64,000 bases of DNA from Lutibacter maritimus (lineage in GTDB: Bacteria; Bacteroidota; Bacteroidia; Flavobacteriales; Flavobacteriaceae): contig NZ_FOZP01000003.1 in assembly GCF_900116115.1 (NCBI RefSeq), positions 248,001 through 312,000 of the forward strand. The letters run 5' to 3'. A model generated the notes under the pieces. It made no database searches and was not told where the DNA came from. It saw only the letters and a program-made list of their open reading frames with translations. A program made the translations under genes and the position numbers. This document shows, one piece after another, positions 50,502 to 59,979 of the stretch (position 1 is its first letter; every line of letters begins with the position of its first letter).

Positions 50502-53500
50502 TTATTTTTTTAAATACACTTCAATTTTATTGATTTCACCTGTTCTTTCGAATATTTTTTTACTTGTTGAAATATCTAATAACAACTGCTCAAATTCTTT
50601 TATTGAATTATTATTAAAATGCACTTTTACACCTTGTTTGTCTACTAATTTGTAAATTATTGGTACTTGGCAATACGTAAAACACAATGAATCTTTAGAT
50701 AATTCTAATTGTACTTTTTCCTTTTTAATATTGGTGTATTTAAAAACTTTTGATTCTTGTAAAAACTCGGTTCTTCTTAACAATCTTGGATTGAATTTTA
50801 ACACACCTTCTTCAACAAAAACACCTAGTTCTCCAAATCTACTTAGCACATCTTCTTTAACCTGCCCAGTCATTCCTGGCTGTTGCGCTCCTTTTCCTGC
50901 TGGAGTATGCGAGTAAGGATCTGTTGGAAATGCACCATATAATTTTGGTGATTTATCAACTCCAATGCCTGCATTTATTTCGTAATAATGGTCTAATAAT
51001 TTACCAATTACCACATCGCTTTCATTATTTTCAATTGCCAATAAACACGTTTCCTGAACACTTAATAATAATTTAGAAACCATATGCCAGTAAATTGAAC
51101 CTAAACCTTCATACCCAAAAAATGTACCTGATCTTCCTGTAAACGATTTATGATTGAAAACACTTTCAAAAGCAGCTAATACTAATTTTGAATCTTTTTC
51201 AATTAATGATTCATACTTATCTTCTAGTAAATTTGATAAGGCTTTTTTAAGACTTGCAGCATTATTAAAATTACCATTAAAATGATAGTTTCCTAAAACA
51301 TCTTTTTCAATAATTTGTGTATTTCCATCTTTTATCAATTGTGATAAAAGTGCTGAATCTTCCACCTTTTTAGTTGGAATGTTGTTCTTTTTGGAGAATC
51401 TTGGTAATTCCTTATTTGGATATAAAATATAACTGTATTGATCTTCTCTAAACAAGGCGCTACTTTTCATAGCGTCTAATAATTCTAAAGAATCTTTGCC
51501 CGAAATAAATCCTGAACTTAATACTGCTACTTGACCTTCTAACATTTCTGGCAAGTAAGAAATTGATATTTCTTGATCGTTTTCAACAGTCATTAAATTG
51601 TAGGCATGATACAAATTGTCTGCGCGTTTATTTGCAAGAATTGAATGATCTATAAACTGAAGTGTAATTTTTGTGAAGTTTAACAAGTCTTCTTTTGAAA
51701 TAGTTCCTTTGTTACTAGAAAACCCGTTTTCATACACACTATTTCTAAAATTGCTTCCGGCATTTCCTAAACCATCAAGTATTGCTTTTCTATCTTTATC
51801 AGAAATTTTTCCTTTTAACAAGTGTTGATTTTCAGTAAAGGTTGAAACTACTTCATTAAAAAATAATGCCAATTCTTCTGAAATTTCAACAGTATTTAAT
51901 GCTGAATTTGAGATTGTTTTTTCAAAGAAATTTAAAAATCTTCTTAAATAATAAAGAGTAACCATAGATACTCCGTTACCAACCAAAGCGTTGTTAGCAT
52001 CGTTCCACTCCGGACGTTGGGTGTTTAACCAAATTCCACCTTCAGGAATAAAATTAGATACTTTTGCCAATACTGTAGCTAATAATTTTTCAATTAAATT
52101 AACCTTATAAATAAAGTAATTTTCATCTCTCAATAAAGCACCATCAGCACCTAATTCACCTTTCTTTTTATTGATTTCTTCATCTAATTCAACATCAAAC
52201 TCAATAGTATCTTTTGGGTTTTTTAGAATATCGTGATAACTTTTAATTTTATACGGAACATTTGCATACACAAACAATTCCTGATTAAAATAGCTGGTTA
52301 ATTTACTTGGGTAATGTTTTTCAATAAATTCTAAAAACTTCAACAAATAAATGATTTGATGATCTCCCCAATAACCAATGTACGACCAAGGGTTATCTGG
52401 CTCAATTGTTTCCCAATCAAAACCATCTTTTGTAACACGGTAAGGATTGTAACCATCAAAAGTTGTGGCATTTAAAAACTTATGAATCATACTTTCAATA
52501 AACTCTGGGTATGAATGTGCTAAAGCTTCCCAATTTTGAAAAATATCTCTCCAGTTTCCTTCGTAATCTAATATTTTTGAGCCATCAACTTCACTTCGTG
52601 TATTAATTGAAAACTTGTTCCAAGGTCTGCTCGGATCACCGTGTCTTCTACTAAACTTAAGTGGCATATATTCAAAACAAAGACGTTTAAAGTTTTTGTC
52701 TTCATCTTTTTCGGTAATTTCTTTTAAATAATTAAGTGTAAAAAGGGCTGGTAATTGGTCTAAAATTTCTTCTTTTTTCTTGAATACTTTTTTATTTGCT
52801 TTTGAAATATACAGCGTAAAATCGGCTTTTTCAATTTGATAGTTATCATCAAAAATTCCACCACGCATTATATTAAATAACGTGTTTGCAAAATGACGTG
52901 TATTGCGCAATGTATCGGCTGTTAACTGCAAACCATCAGCATTGCCATTTAACTCAATTAATTGTTTTGTACCAAACTCAATATCTTCTTCAACAATTGA
53001 AATAAGGTTTTTTTCTTTTTTTATTGTTTCAGCAATTTTATTTACAGAAACAATAGACTGATTAACTTCGGCAACGGTAATCCATTCTTTTTTTGAATTA
53101 GCAGCAATTAAAATATCAGCACCTATAAAATAAGCACCTTTTTCAGCTTTCATATCTATTTCTTGCTGAATTGGTAACCCTTTTCTGAAATTATTTAGTT
53201 GTAAAGATGATAATAAATACGTTGGATTTTCTAAACCTAAAGACCAAACAATACTTGCTTTTAATGCTTCGCTTGGCTCTGCCTTATCAACAATAATGGC
53301 ACTTAAAGCATAAATTCCCAATCCAACTTCTGTTTCTAATTCGCATTTTTTATACGCATCTACTAAATTGCTGCTTGCATTTTGCAAATCTGAAGAAACA
53401 CCATGAGGAATTAAATTTTGAAGACCATCTAAAACCGTTAATTTAACTTCGTTATTAGAATTGTTAATGATGGCTGATTTTTTTACAAATCCAAATTTAT

Positions 53501-53948
53501 CACTTGAATTCCATTGGTATTGGAATGTAATTCCCAAATCGTGATTAATTTCTTCAAAAATTACTTTATTACCATAGTTATTTTTGTATAAATTACGTTG
53601 CGTTTTATATACACCTAAATAACGTTGTGAAAACGGTTCCCAAAGCATAGTTTTACCTTGAGAATGGATTTGAATGATTGTTTTACTTCCAGTAATTTCT
53701 GCAGATTCTGTAATTTTATCATCAGTATAATAAGGAAATAATGCACTATTGCTATTTTTTCTTCCAGCTGTTAAACCACCATTACTTGCAATAAACATCC
53801 AATGATTGGAATTGCTCACAATGCTCATAAAAAACGGTCTCATTTCATCTACATTGGAAATTTTATAATAATTTTCATTTCCAATTACAACAGCTTCTCC
53901 TTTTACCTCGTCTGCTTCAAATGCAGCTTTATTACTTCCTATGTACAT
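50502..53948 (-). CDS. GH149-like beta-1,3-glucan phosphorylase
   Basis: 1148 residues with no signal peptide, so cytoplasmic. It is related to GH94-type phosphorylases. The N-terminal sandwich has HWMFIASNGGLTAGRKNSNS and ALFPYYTDDKI, an arginine-rich region RRHGDPSRPWNKFSINTR precedes NWRDIFQNWEAL (about 464-475), and GGIWLNTQRPEWNDANNALV carries the presumed catalytic Asp650, aligned with the WND of cellobiose phosphorylase. The length over 1100 residues and the setting beside GH17, GH30 and transporters fit GH149, whose known members phosphorolyse beta-1,3-oligoglucans to glucose-1-phosphate. Family membership is recognised by pattern, not by a search. It conserves energy compared with hydrolysis. 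Confidence 0.82.
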   Translation of the reverse strand: MYIGSNKAAFEADEVKGEAVVIGNENYYKISNVDEMRPFFMSIVSNSNHWMFIASNGGLTAGRKNSNSALFPYYTDDKITESAEITGSKTIIQIHSQGKTMLWEPFSQRYLGVYKTQRNLYKNNYGNKVIFEEINHDLGITFQYQWNSSDKFGFVKKSAIINNSNNEVKLTVLDGLQNLIPHGVSSDLQNASSNLVDAYKKCELETEVGLGIYALSAIIVDKAEPSEALKASIVWSLGLENPTYLLSSLQLNNFRKGLPIQQEIDMKAEKGAYFIGADILIAANSKKEWITVAEVNQSIVSVNKIAETIKKEKNLISIVEEDIEFGTKQLIELNGNADGLQLTADTLRNTRHFANTLFNIMRGGIFDDNYQIEKADFTLYISKANKKVFKKKEEILDQLPALFTLNYLKEITEKDEDKNFKRLCFEYMPLKFSRRHGDPSRPWNKFSINTRSEVDGSKILDYEGNWRDIFQNWEALAHSYPEFIESMIHKFLNATTFDGYNPYRVTKDGFDWETIEPDNPWSYIGYWGDHQIIYLLKFLEFIEKHYPSKLTSYFNQELFVYANVPYKIKSYHDILKNPKDTIEFDVELDEEINKKKGELGADGALLRDENYFIYKVNLIEKLLATVLAKVSNFIPEGGIWLNTQRPEWNDANNALVGNGVSMVTLYYLRRFLNFFEKTISNSALNTVEISEELALFFNEVVSTFTENQHLLKGKISDKDRKAILDGLGNAGSNFRNSVYENGFSSNKGTISKEDLLNFTKITLQFIDHSILANKRADNLYHAYNLMTVENDQEISISYLPEMLEGQVAVLSSGFISGKDSLELLDAMKSSALFREDQYSYILYPNKELPRFSKKNNIPTKKVEDSALLSQLIKDGNTQIIEKDVLGNYHFNGNFNNAASLKKALSNLLEDKYESLIEKDSKLVLAAFESVFNHKSFTGRSGTFFGYEGLGSIYWHMVSKLLLSVQETCLLAIENNESDVVIGKLLDHYYEINAGIGVDKSPKLYGAFPTDPYSHTPAGKGAQQPGMTGQVKEDVLSRFGELGVFVEEGVLKFNPRLLRRTEFLQESKVFKYTNIKKEKVQLELSKDSLCFTYCQVPIIYKLVDKQGVKVHFNNNSIKEFEQLLLDISTSKKIFERTGEINKIEVYLKK

Positions 53949-53971
53949 TTATTTTGTATCTTAATATTTTT

Positions 53972-55291
53972 TTATTCTACTAAAAATGGAATATTTGCAG
54001 TAGCAGCATTCGCGTTTCCATCTTCTGCATATGCAAATAATCTATATGCTCCTTTATCCTCTGGCGCTTTAAATTTTAACTCGCCATTCTCTGAAGTTAT
54101 TATTTTAATTTCAATTGCTTTTGGTCTTTTTTCAAAATCACCACCATCTTTCAAATCTGTACTTTCAGGTAGTAATTCCCATTTAAAATCAATGGTATCA
54201 TTTTCCAAATCATTAACTGTAAATAGTGCGGTAACTTCTTGATTTTGTTTTAAAATTACATTCTCATACGCTGTTTTATCATTTAATGTATACGATGCTA
54301 TTTGTGGCGCTCTATTTTCTGGCCATTTTCCACTCCATACATAATGCATCACATCCACAGATTCTGTTTCGTTTCCATTTTCTAAAAATGTACCATACCA
54401 AGTTGGGGTTCTTTCTTGTTTTTGTCCCCAAAGAAATACATAAGAACCAACACATTTTAAAGAATCTGCTTCAATAGCAACTTGATATCTTTTTAAATAG
54501 TTTGCTGCTTTTACAGTACTATTTTCTTCAATTGGAACTCCCCATGATGTTTTAGGCACTTCCCAATGTCCTGTTGCGCCCCATTCTGTAACCATATACG
54601 GACCTTCCCAACCATACTCTTTAATTAATTGCGGTAATTCATTTATTTTACCATACAATTGAACAGATAATAAATCTAAATCGGGACATCTTTCTTTAAT
54701 ATAATTAACTTCTTGTTGAGAAATTCCAGCTAAGGTTGTAGTTGTTAAATGATTAGGATCAATTTCATGAATCATTTTTGAAATATCATTTACAGCATCC
54801 CAAACTTTTGGATTTGTGGCTCTTAAATTTAACTCGTTACCAATAGCCCAAATTAATAATGCTGGATGATCTTTTAATTCAGTTACTTCCTTTTTTATAC
54901 GCTCAAACTGTTCTTTAACAGCAGCTTCATCATTATAATCAAAACCGTGACGTTCTCTGGCAACCTCAATTCCCATAGTTACCATTAGATTATTTTTTAG
55001 CGCTTCATCTAAAACTTCTTTACCGGTTTGCTTGCCATTGTCAGTTCTCCAAGTTCTAAAAGAATTTCCTTGGTGTTCAGCCACTGAAGCAATTCTACCA
55101 AACTCAAGCCCCGCACCTTTTATATAAAAAGGCTCATTGTTTACATATATTTGAAACTTACCATTGTCGTTTTTTAATTCAACTTTTGCTGGTTGCAGAC
55201 TTTCTTCCGCCTTTGATTCATTTTTAGGTTGATTTGTATTACAACTTACTAAATGGATTAAAAAAATTAAAAAAATTGTTATTTTATTCAT
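53972..55291 (-). CDS. Clan GH-A lipoprotein glycoside hydrolase with Ig-like C-terminal domain
   Basis: 439 residues, lipobox LVSC giving Cys17. The barrel (about 40-320) shows GKFQIYVNNEPFYIKGAGLE, the acid/base Glu153 in LLIWAIGNELNLRA, YMVTEWGATGHWEV with nucleophile Glu236, and SYVFLWGQKQERTPTWYG late. It resembles the barrel of GH2 enzymes but lacks the GH2 sandwich domains. The last about 110 residues (NRAPQIASYTLNDKTAYENV onward) look like an Ig/cadherin-like fold. It lies just ahead of the sugar-porter gene in the glucan locus. The family number is uncertain. It would act on a beta-linked glucan fragment in the periplasm. Confidence 0.78.
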   Translation of the reverse strand: MNKITIFLIFLIHLVSCNTNQPKNESKAEESLQPAKVELKNDNGKFQIYVNNEPFYIKGAGLEFGRIASVAEHQGNSFRTWRTDNGKQTGKEVLDEALKNNLMVTMGIEVARERHGFDYNDEAAVKEQFERIKKEVTELKDHPALLIWAIGNELNLRATNPKVWDAVNDISKMIHEIDPNHLTTTTLAGISQQEVNYIKERCPDLDLLSVQLYGKINELPQLIKEYGWEGPYMVTEWGATGHWEVPKTSWGVPIEENSTVKAANYLKRYQVAIEADSLKCVGSYVFLWGQKQERTPTWYGTFLENGNETESVDVMHYVWSGKWPENRAPQIASYTLNDKTAYENVILKQNQEVTALFTVNDLENDTIDFKWELLPESTDLKDGGDFEKRPKAIEIKIITSENGELKFKAPEDKGAYRLFAYAEDGNANAATANIPFLVE

Positions 55292-55299
55292 TATAATGA

Positions 55300-56814
55300 T
55301 TATGATCTGATTAATAATTCTTCAACTTCCTCTAAACTCTTTCCTTTTGTTTCAACAACATATTTTAAAACAAAAAGTAACGATAAAGCTGCCAACACTG
55401 CATAAATTGCGAATGTTATTGTTGGACCCAAATTTGAAAGTTCCCAAGGGAAAAATTGGGTTACAGTGTAACTTACTAATGAATTAAAAAAACCAACAAT
55501 TGAAATTGCTATACCTTTTACGTTGCCTGGGAAAATTTCCGAGAGCATTGTCCACATAACCGGACCCAATGAAATAGCAAAGGCCGCTACATATAGTAAA
55601 ATTGCAATTAAAACTAGTGTTGAGTTTATACTAATAAAATTTTTGATTTCATTTTGTTTAAATGATGTAAACTGATTTTCACTTAACAATGGCTTTACAG
55701 TATTAAATACTTCGGTTTGAGAATAATAAGAATTCCCATTTAAAGGTTGAAGAGCAGTTTTTATTTCTAAATCTCCAATTTTTTCAATGGTAGTAGTATT
55801 AAAATCATAAATAGCATTATTAAAAGCAAGTGTTGCCATAGATAATGAAATTGCCATTGCGGAAGTTCCTATGATTAATAAAGGTTTTCTTCCTAATTTA
55901 TCAATTAACCTAATGGCTACTAATGTGAATACTAAATTTGTTAAACCAACTACAATTGCTTGTAAAAAAGAAGCATCTGTACTACCTCCTGCTTGTTCAA
56001 AAATTGTTGGAGCGTAATAAAATATTGCATTAATACCTGTTATTTGTTGAAAAAATGCCAAACCAAATGCAATAATTACAATGGTTGTCATACGTTTACT
56101 AAAAAAATCTGCATAAGTTCCTTTGGCTTGTTTTTTTGCAACACCTCTTAAAATTTCTTCACAAGTATTTTTTGCAAATTCATTACCCCCTATTCTAATA
56201 AGAATTTTTTCGGCAAGATCAACTTTATTTAATTTTTGAATTAACCAACGAGGACTTCTAGGAACTAAAAACAATGCAAAAAAGTAAAAAACTGCAGGAA
56301 CTGTTTCAACACCTAACATCCATCTCCAACTTTCACCTTCAATATCTTTTAAAAAGTAATTTGAAAAATATGCTACAGAAATACCAATAACAATGTTTAA
56401 TTGATTTAATGAAACTAAACTTCCTCTTAATTTTGGTGGTGCAATTTCAGCAATATAAATAGGTGCAATTAATATAGCTCCTCCAATTCCTATTCCACCA
56501 ATAATACGCGCTGTTACAAATGCAATGTATGTAGTTGCAGTAGCTGACCAAAGTGCTGATATTGTAAATAATATTGCTGTAATTATGAGTACTTTTTTTC
56601 TTCCAAATCTATCGCTTAACGGACCTGCAGTAATGTTACCTGCCATGGCTCCAAAAATTACACAACCTACTGAAAACCCAAGTTCCCAATCAGACATCTG
56701 AAAATAGGTTCTAATTCCGTTGATTGCTCCAGAAATTACAGCACTATCAAAACCTAAAAGAAAACCTCCTAAGGCTACAATAAAACTAATGCTAATAGTA
56801 TATGATTTATTCAT
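55300..56814 (-). CDS. Sugar-porter MFS transporter, XylE/GalP-like
   Basis: 504 residues, 12 hydrophobic segments. Sugar-porter signatures are clear: LLGFDSAVISGAINGI, GPLSDRFGRKKVLI, LVPRSPRWLIQKLN, FFQQITGINAIFYYAPTIFE, RLIDKLGRKPLLI and VVETKGKSLEEVEEL. It would bring glucose or another hexose across the inner membrane, probably with a proton. A hydrophilic block of about 70 residues (DFNTTTIEKIGDLEIKTALQ to NEIKNFISIN) interrupts the second half before TM10 and is unusual for XylE-like carriers. It lies between two enzyme genes of the glucan locus with short gaps. Confidence 0.92.
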   Translation of the reverse strand: MNKSYTISISFIVALGGFLLGFDSAVISGAINGIRTYFQMSDWELGFSVGCVIFGAMAGNITAGPLSDRFGRKKVLIITAILFTISALWSATATTYIAFVTARIIGGIGIGGAILIAPIYIAEIAPPKLRGSLVSLNQLNIVIGISVAYFSNYFLKDIEGESWRWMLGVETVPAVFYFFALFLVPRSPRWLIQKLNKVDLAEKILIRIGGNEFAKNTCEEILRGVAKKQAKGTYADFFSKRMTTIVIIAFGLAFFQQITGINAIFYYAPTIFEQAGGSTDASFLQAIVVGLTNLVFTLVAIRLIDKLGRKPLLIIGTSAMAISLSMATLAFNNAIYDFNTTTIEKIGDLEIKTALQPLNGNSYYSQTEVFNTVKPLLSENQFTSFKQNEIKNFISINSTLVLIAILLYVAAFAISLGPVMWTMLSEIFPGNVKGIAISIVGFFNSLVSYTVTQFFPWELSNLGPTITFAIYAVLAALSLLFVLKYVVETKGKSLEEVEELLIRS

Positions 56815-56842
56815 AATTACTTTGATTGGGTTTGGTAATAAT

Positions 56843-58330
56843 TTATTTTAAAACAATAGTTTGAATTGAGTGTGCTTCAATATTTAATTTTGCGGTTTTT
56901 GATCCAATAGTTAATGTATATGGCAACTCATCATTACTTTGATTCATAGCTACAATAACAATACTATTATCTTTATTTAAAAATGCGGTAGATAGAATTT
57001 TATTGGTATTAGACCCATTAGCTACTCTTTTAGCCCCTGGTCTAATAAACTTTGAAAAATGACCAATATAATAATATGAATTTGTAAAAGTTAAATCACC
57101 TGTTTTAGTATCTCCATGTACTGGTGAAAAACATAAATTTCCAACGTGATTTGGTCCTCCAGTTTCATCTAACAAAATGTTCCAATCTGTCCAAGCAACT
57201 GTTCCATTATTAAAATCATTGATCATAGATTTTCCGTAACGTTCGGCTAATTTTGGATCTTCAGAAGTAATTCTAGTTATATCGTATTTTTCTGTACATC
57301 CTTCAGTAAACACTAAATTAATATCAGGGTAGGCTTCATGAACTTTTGCAACGTTATCAAACATTGGTTGTCCATCTTTCCAATCTTCATACCAATGAAA
57401 ACCAACTCCCCAAACATATTTTGAAGCTTCAGGATCGTTTAAAATTGTAGTAGCTCTTTGGTAAATTAAATCGCGGTTATGATCCCAAACAATAATTTTT
57501 TTATCACCCAAACCTTCTTTTTCAAGTGTTGGTCCTAAATAATTTTTTAAAAAATCACGTTCCTCTTCAGCGGTATAAATACATGACTCCCAAATTTGTG
57601 TAGCCATTGGTTCATTTTGAATGGTTAACCCCCAAATTGGAACTCCTTCTTTTTCGTATGTTTTTATAAATTTTGCATAGTAATTTGCCCAAGATTGCGC
57701 AAATTCTTGTTTTAGTTTACCTCCATGCAACATGCTTCCATTTGTTTTCATAAAAGCAGGTGGACTCCAAGGAGAAACATACATTTTTAACTCACCTCCA
57801 GCTGCTGCAATGGCTGCTTTAATAAATGGTAACCTAAACGCTCTATCGTGATCAATATTAAATGTTTTTAATTCAGCATCGCCTTCTTCAATATATGTAT
57901 AGCTTTCGCTACCAAAGTCGCAGCTATGGATATTTGTTCTGGATAATGAATAACCAATACCTTTGTCAACACTGTAATATGCTTCTAAAAATTTAGCTTG
58001 ATTTTCTTCTGAAAGTTTATAAAAAGTTTCTGCAGATGCATCTGTAAGTGCAGCTCCAATTCCTAAAAAAGTTTGAAACTCCTTTGTAGGGTCAACTAAT
58101 ATTGCAGATTCGGTTTCTAATGGTTGTTGAAATTCACCAAATTTTAATATTTCTGTAAGTTTTAATTTAATATCAGAACCATGGACTGTTGAATAAACAC
58201 TAATTTGTTTACCTGTTACATCTATACTTTTAGGTTGTTGTATATTTTCTTGTGTTTCAACACTAGCCACTTTTTTATTACAACTAAAAAATATAAATAT
58301 CAACACTATTATTACGCCTATTTTTTTCAT
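56843..58330 (-). CDS. Glycoside hydrolase family 30 lipoprotein
   Basis: 495 residues, lipobox FFSC giving Cys17. The GH30 pattern is clear: FQTFLGIGAALTDASAETFY, then YSLSRTNIHSCDFGSESYTY, MYVSPWSPPAFMKTNGSMLH, the acid/base Glu240 in LTIQNEPMATQIWES, and the nucleophile Glu343 in LVFTEGCTEKYDIT. The C-terminal sandwich ends with KILSTAFLNKDNSIVIVAMN. In laminarin loci GH30 enzymes cut beta-1,6 branches, and this is the likely role here, with beta-glucosidase activity as an alternative. It sits 17 bases downstream of the other GH30 gene; the two are divergent enough not to be a recent duplicate. Confidence 0.9.
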   Translation of the reverse strand: MKKIGVIIVLIFIFFSCNKKVASVETQENIQQPKSIDVTGKQISVYSTVHGSDIKLKLTEILKFGEFQQPLETESAILVDPTKEFQTFLGIGAALTDASAETFYKLSEENQAKFLEAYYSVDKGIGYSLSRTNIHSCDFGSESYTYIEEGDAELKTFNIDHDRAFRLPFIKAAIAAAGGELKMYVSPWSPPAFMKTNGSMLHGGKLKQEFAQSWANYYAKFIKTYEKEGVPIWGLTIQNEPMATQIWESCIYTAEEERDFLKNYLGPTLEKEGLGDKKIIVWDHNRDLIYQRATTILNDPEASKYVWGVGFHWYEDWKDGQPMFDNVAKVHEAYPDINLVFTEGCTEKYDITRITSEDPKLAERYGKSMINDFNNGTVAWTDWNILLDETGGPNHVGNLCFSPVHGDTKTGDLTFTNSYYYIGHFSKFIRPGAKRVANGSNTNKILSTAFLNKDNSIVIVAMNQSNDELPYTLTIGSKTAKLNIEAHSIQTIVLK

Positions 58331-58346
58331 TTTTTTATTATTTTAT

Positions 58347-59807
58347 TTACCAGATATATGTTGCTACTGATCCTGATTCTAAAGAAGAAACAAACCATTT
58401 ACCGTTATATTTAATATTGAATATTTCGTTTGAATTCCCATCATTCTCAACAATTAAAACGTTTTTACCATTTGGTGTTTTAAATGCCACATTGTGCAAG
58501 TTTCCAGCAATTGTACTTGCTATTCTTGTTGAACCTGTTGGAACGAATTTAGAGGCATGACCAATAATATAAAACCCTACATTTTGTGTATATGAAGAAG
58601 TACTTGTAACAGTAATTGCACCTTTACAAGTGGTACAACCCCCATCTGTATGTGGACCAAAAGTAGCATCATTTGCTAAGTTCCATTCCAAAGCATTTTT
58701 GCTCCAATTTCTCATAGAACCTATTACAACATTTTTTAAATGCCATTTTAAATCGCCGGCAAAATCGCCATCACTTGATGTATATTGTTCTGTAAAATAG
58801 ACATCTTTATCTGGATGTGCATTTTTAACCGTAGATAAGGCACTTATATCACCCGCATATAAATGAAACGCCGATCCTGCAATAAATTCTTTAGCATCTG
58901 CATCATTTAAAATACTTATTGGATAATTTGGGTTGTCGCAATTATGATCGTATATAATTATTTTTGTAGTAATGTTTGCTGCTTTAAAAGCTGGCCCTAA
59001 AGCATTTTTAATAAAACTTGCTTGTTGTGCTGCAGACATATACATACTTGGGTTATTACCAGGATGCAATGGCTCATTTTGTGGTGTAATTGCATCAATA
59101 TTAATTCCACGAGCTTTCATTTCTTGAATGTATTTTACCAAATAATTGGCATATACATTGTAATATTTTGATTGTAAACTTCCTCCAACGGTGCTATTAT
59201 TATCCTTCATCCAAACAGGAGGTGACCAAGGAGTTCCCATAATTTTTATTGATGGATTAATAGCCAATATTTCTTTTAATAATGGAATTAAATTTTCTTC
59301 ATCTGGCGCTAAACTAAATTGATCTAAATTTAAATCAGTTTGCCCCGAAGGTAAATCGTTATATGAAAAAGTATTTCCATCTAAATCAGAAGCTCCAATG
59401 CTAATTCTTAAATAACTAATTGAAATTCCTGTTTCACTTGCTCCAAAAAGTTTTTGAAGTAATTCTAGTTTTTTTTCTGGATTAAGATTGTTTATTACCT
59501 CAGCACTTCCTCCGGTTAATGAAAATCCAAAACCATCAACAGTCTGATATTTTTGAGATTCATTTACTTCAATGGTAGCATAATTATTAAAATCATCAGA
59601 AAATGCTAAAACAATATTCTGTTTTGAAATTTTTACTGAACCGTCTGATTTTGTTAACCAAAAATCAACTTCATTAACTACTTCAGGTTGCGGATTGTTA
59701 GTGGTATCTTTCTCTTCAGTAGATGATTTACTACAATTTGATAAAGAAACAAATAAAGCAATAACTATTACTAAAGGTTTCATTGTATTTATTTTTTTAA
59801 AGCACAT
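58347..59807 (-). CDS. Glycoside hydrolase family 30 lipoprotein, second copy
   Basis: 486 residues. N-terminal signal with LSNCSK lipobox region; the mature part starts with a Ser/Thr-rich linker. GH30 motifs: YQTVDGFGFSLTGGSAEVIN, ISYLRISIGASDLDGN, IMGTPWSPPVWMKDNNSTVG, acid/base Glu245 in ITPQNEPLHPGNN, nucleophile Glu340 in VYFTEQYTSSDGDF. C-terminal sandwich from about 420. The main hydrolysed linkage is likely beta-1,6 on laminarin branches. The start codon at 59807 is preceded by an AT-rich 172-base gap, the largest in the glucan locus, so an internal promoter is possible. Confidence 0.9.
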   Translation of the reverse strand: MCFKKINTMKPLVIVIALFVSLSNCSKSSTEEKDTTNNPQPEVVNEVDFWLTKSDGSVKISKQNIVLAFSDDFNNYATIEVNESQKYQTVDGFGFSLTGGSAEVINNLNPEKKLELLQKLFGASETGISISYLRISIGASDLDGNTFSYNDLPSGQTDLNLDQFSLAPDEENLIPLLKEILAINPSIKIMGTPWSPPVWMKDNNSTVGGSLQSKYYNVYANYLVKYIQEMKARGINIDAITPQNEPLHPGNNPSMYMSAAQQASFIKNALGPAFKAANITTKIIIYDHNCDNPNYPISILNDADAKEFIAGSAFHLYAGDISALSTVKNAHPDKDVYFTEQYTSSDGDFAGDLKWHLKNVVIGSMRNWSKNALEWNLANDATFGPHTDGGCTTCKGAITVTSTSSYTQNVGFYIIGHASKFVPTGSTRIASTIAGNLHNVAFKTPNGKNVLIVENDGNSNEIFNIKYNGKWFVSSLESGSVATYIW

Positions 59808-59979
59808 TAATTTTTGAGGTATAATTAAACAAATTTTATGTTGAAGTTTTTATATTAACAACTCACTAAACTAAATTTGTTTTTTTATAAAGAATATTTA
59901 ATAATAAATTTTATTACCAAAAATACCCAACTTGTATTATAACTTTTAATACTATTTTGTCATTAAAGGAGTGAATATT

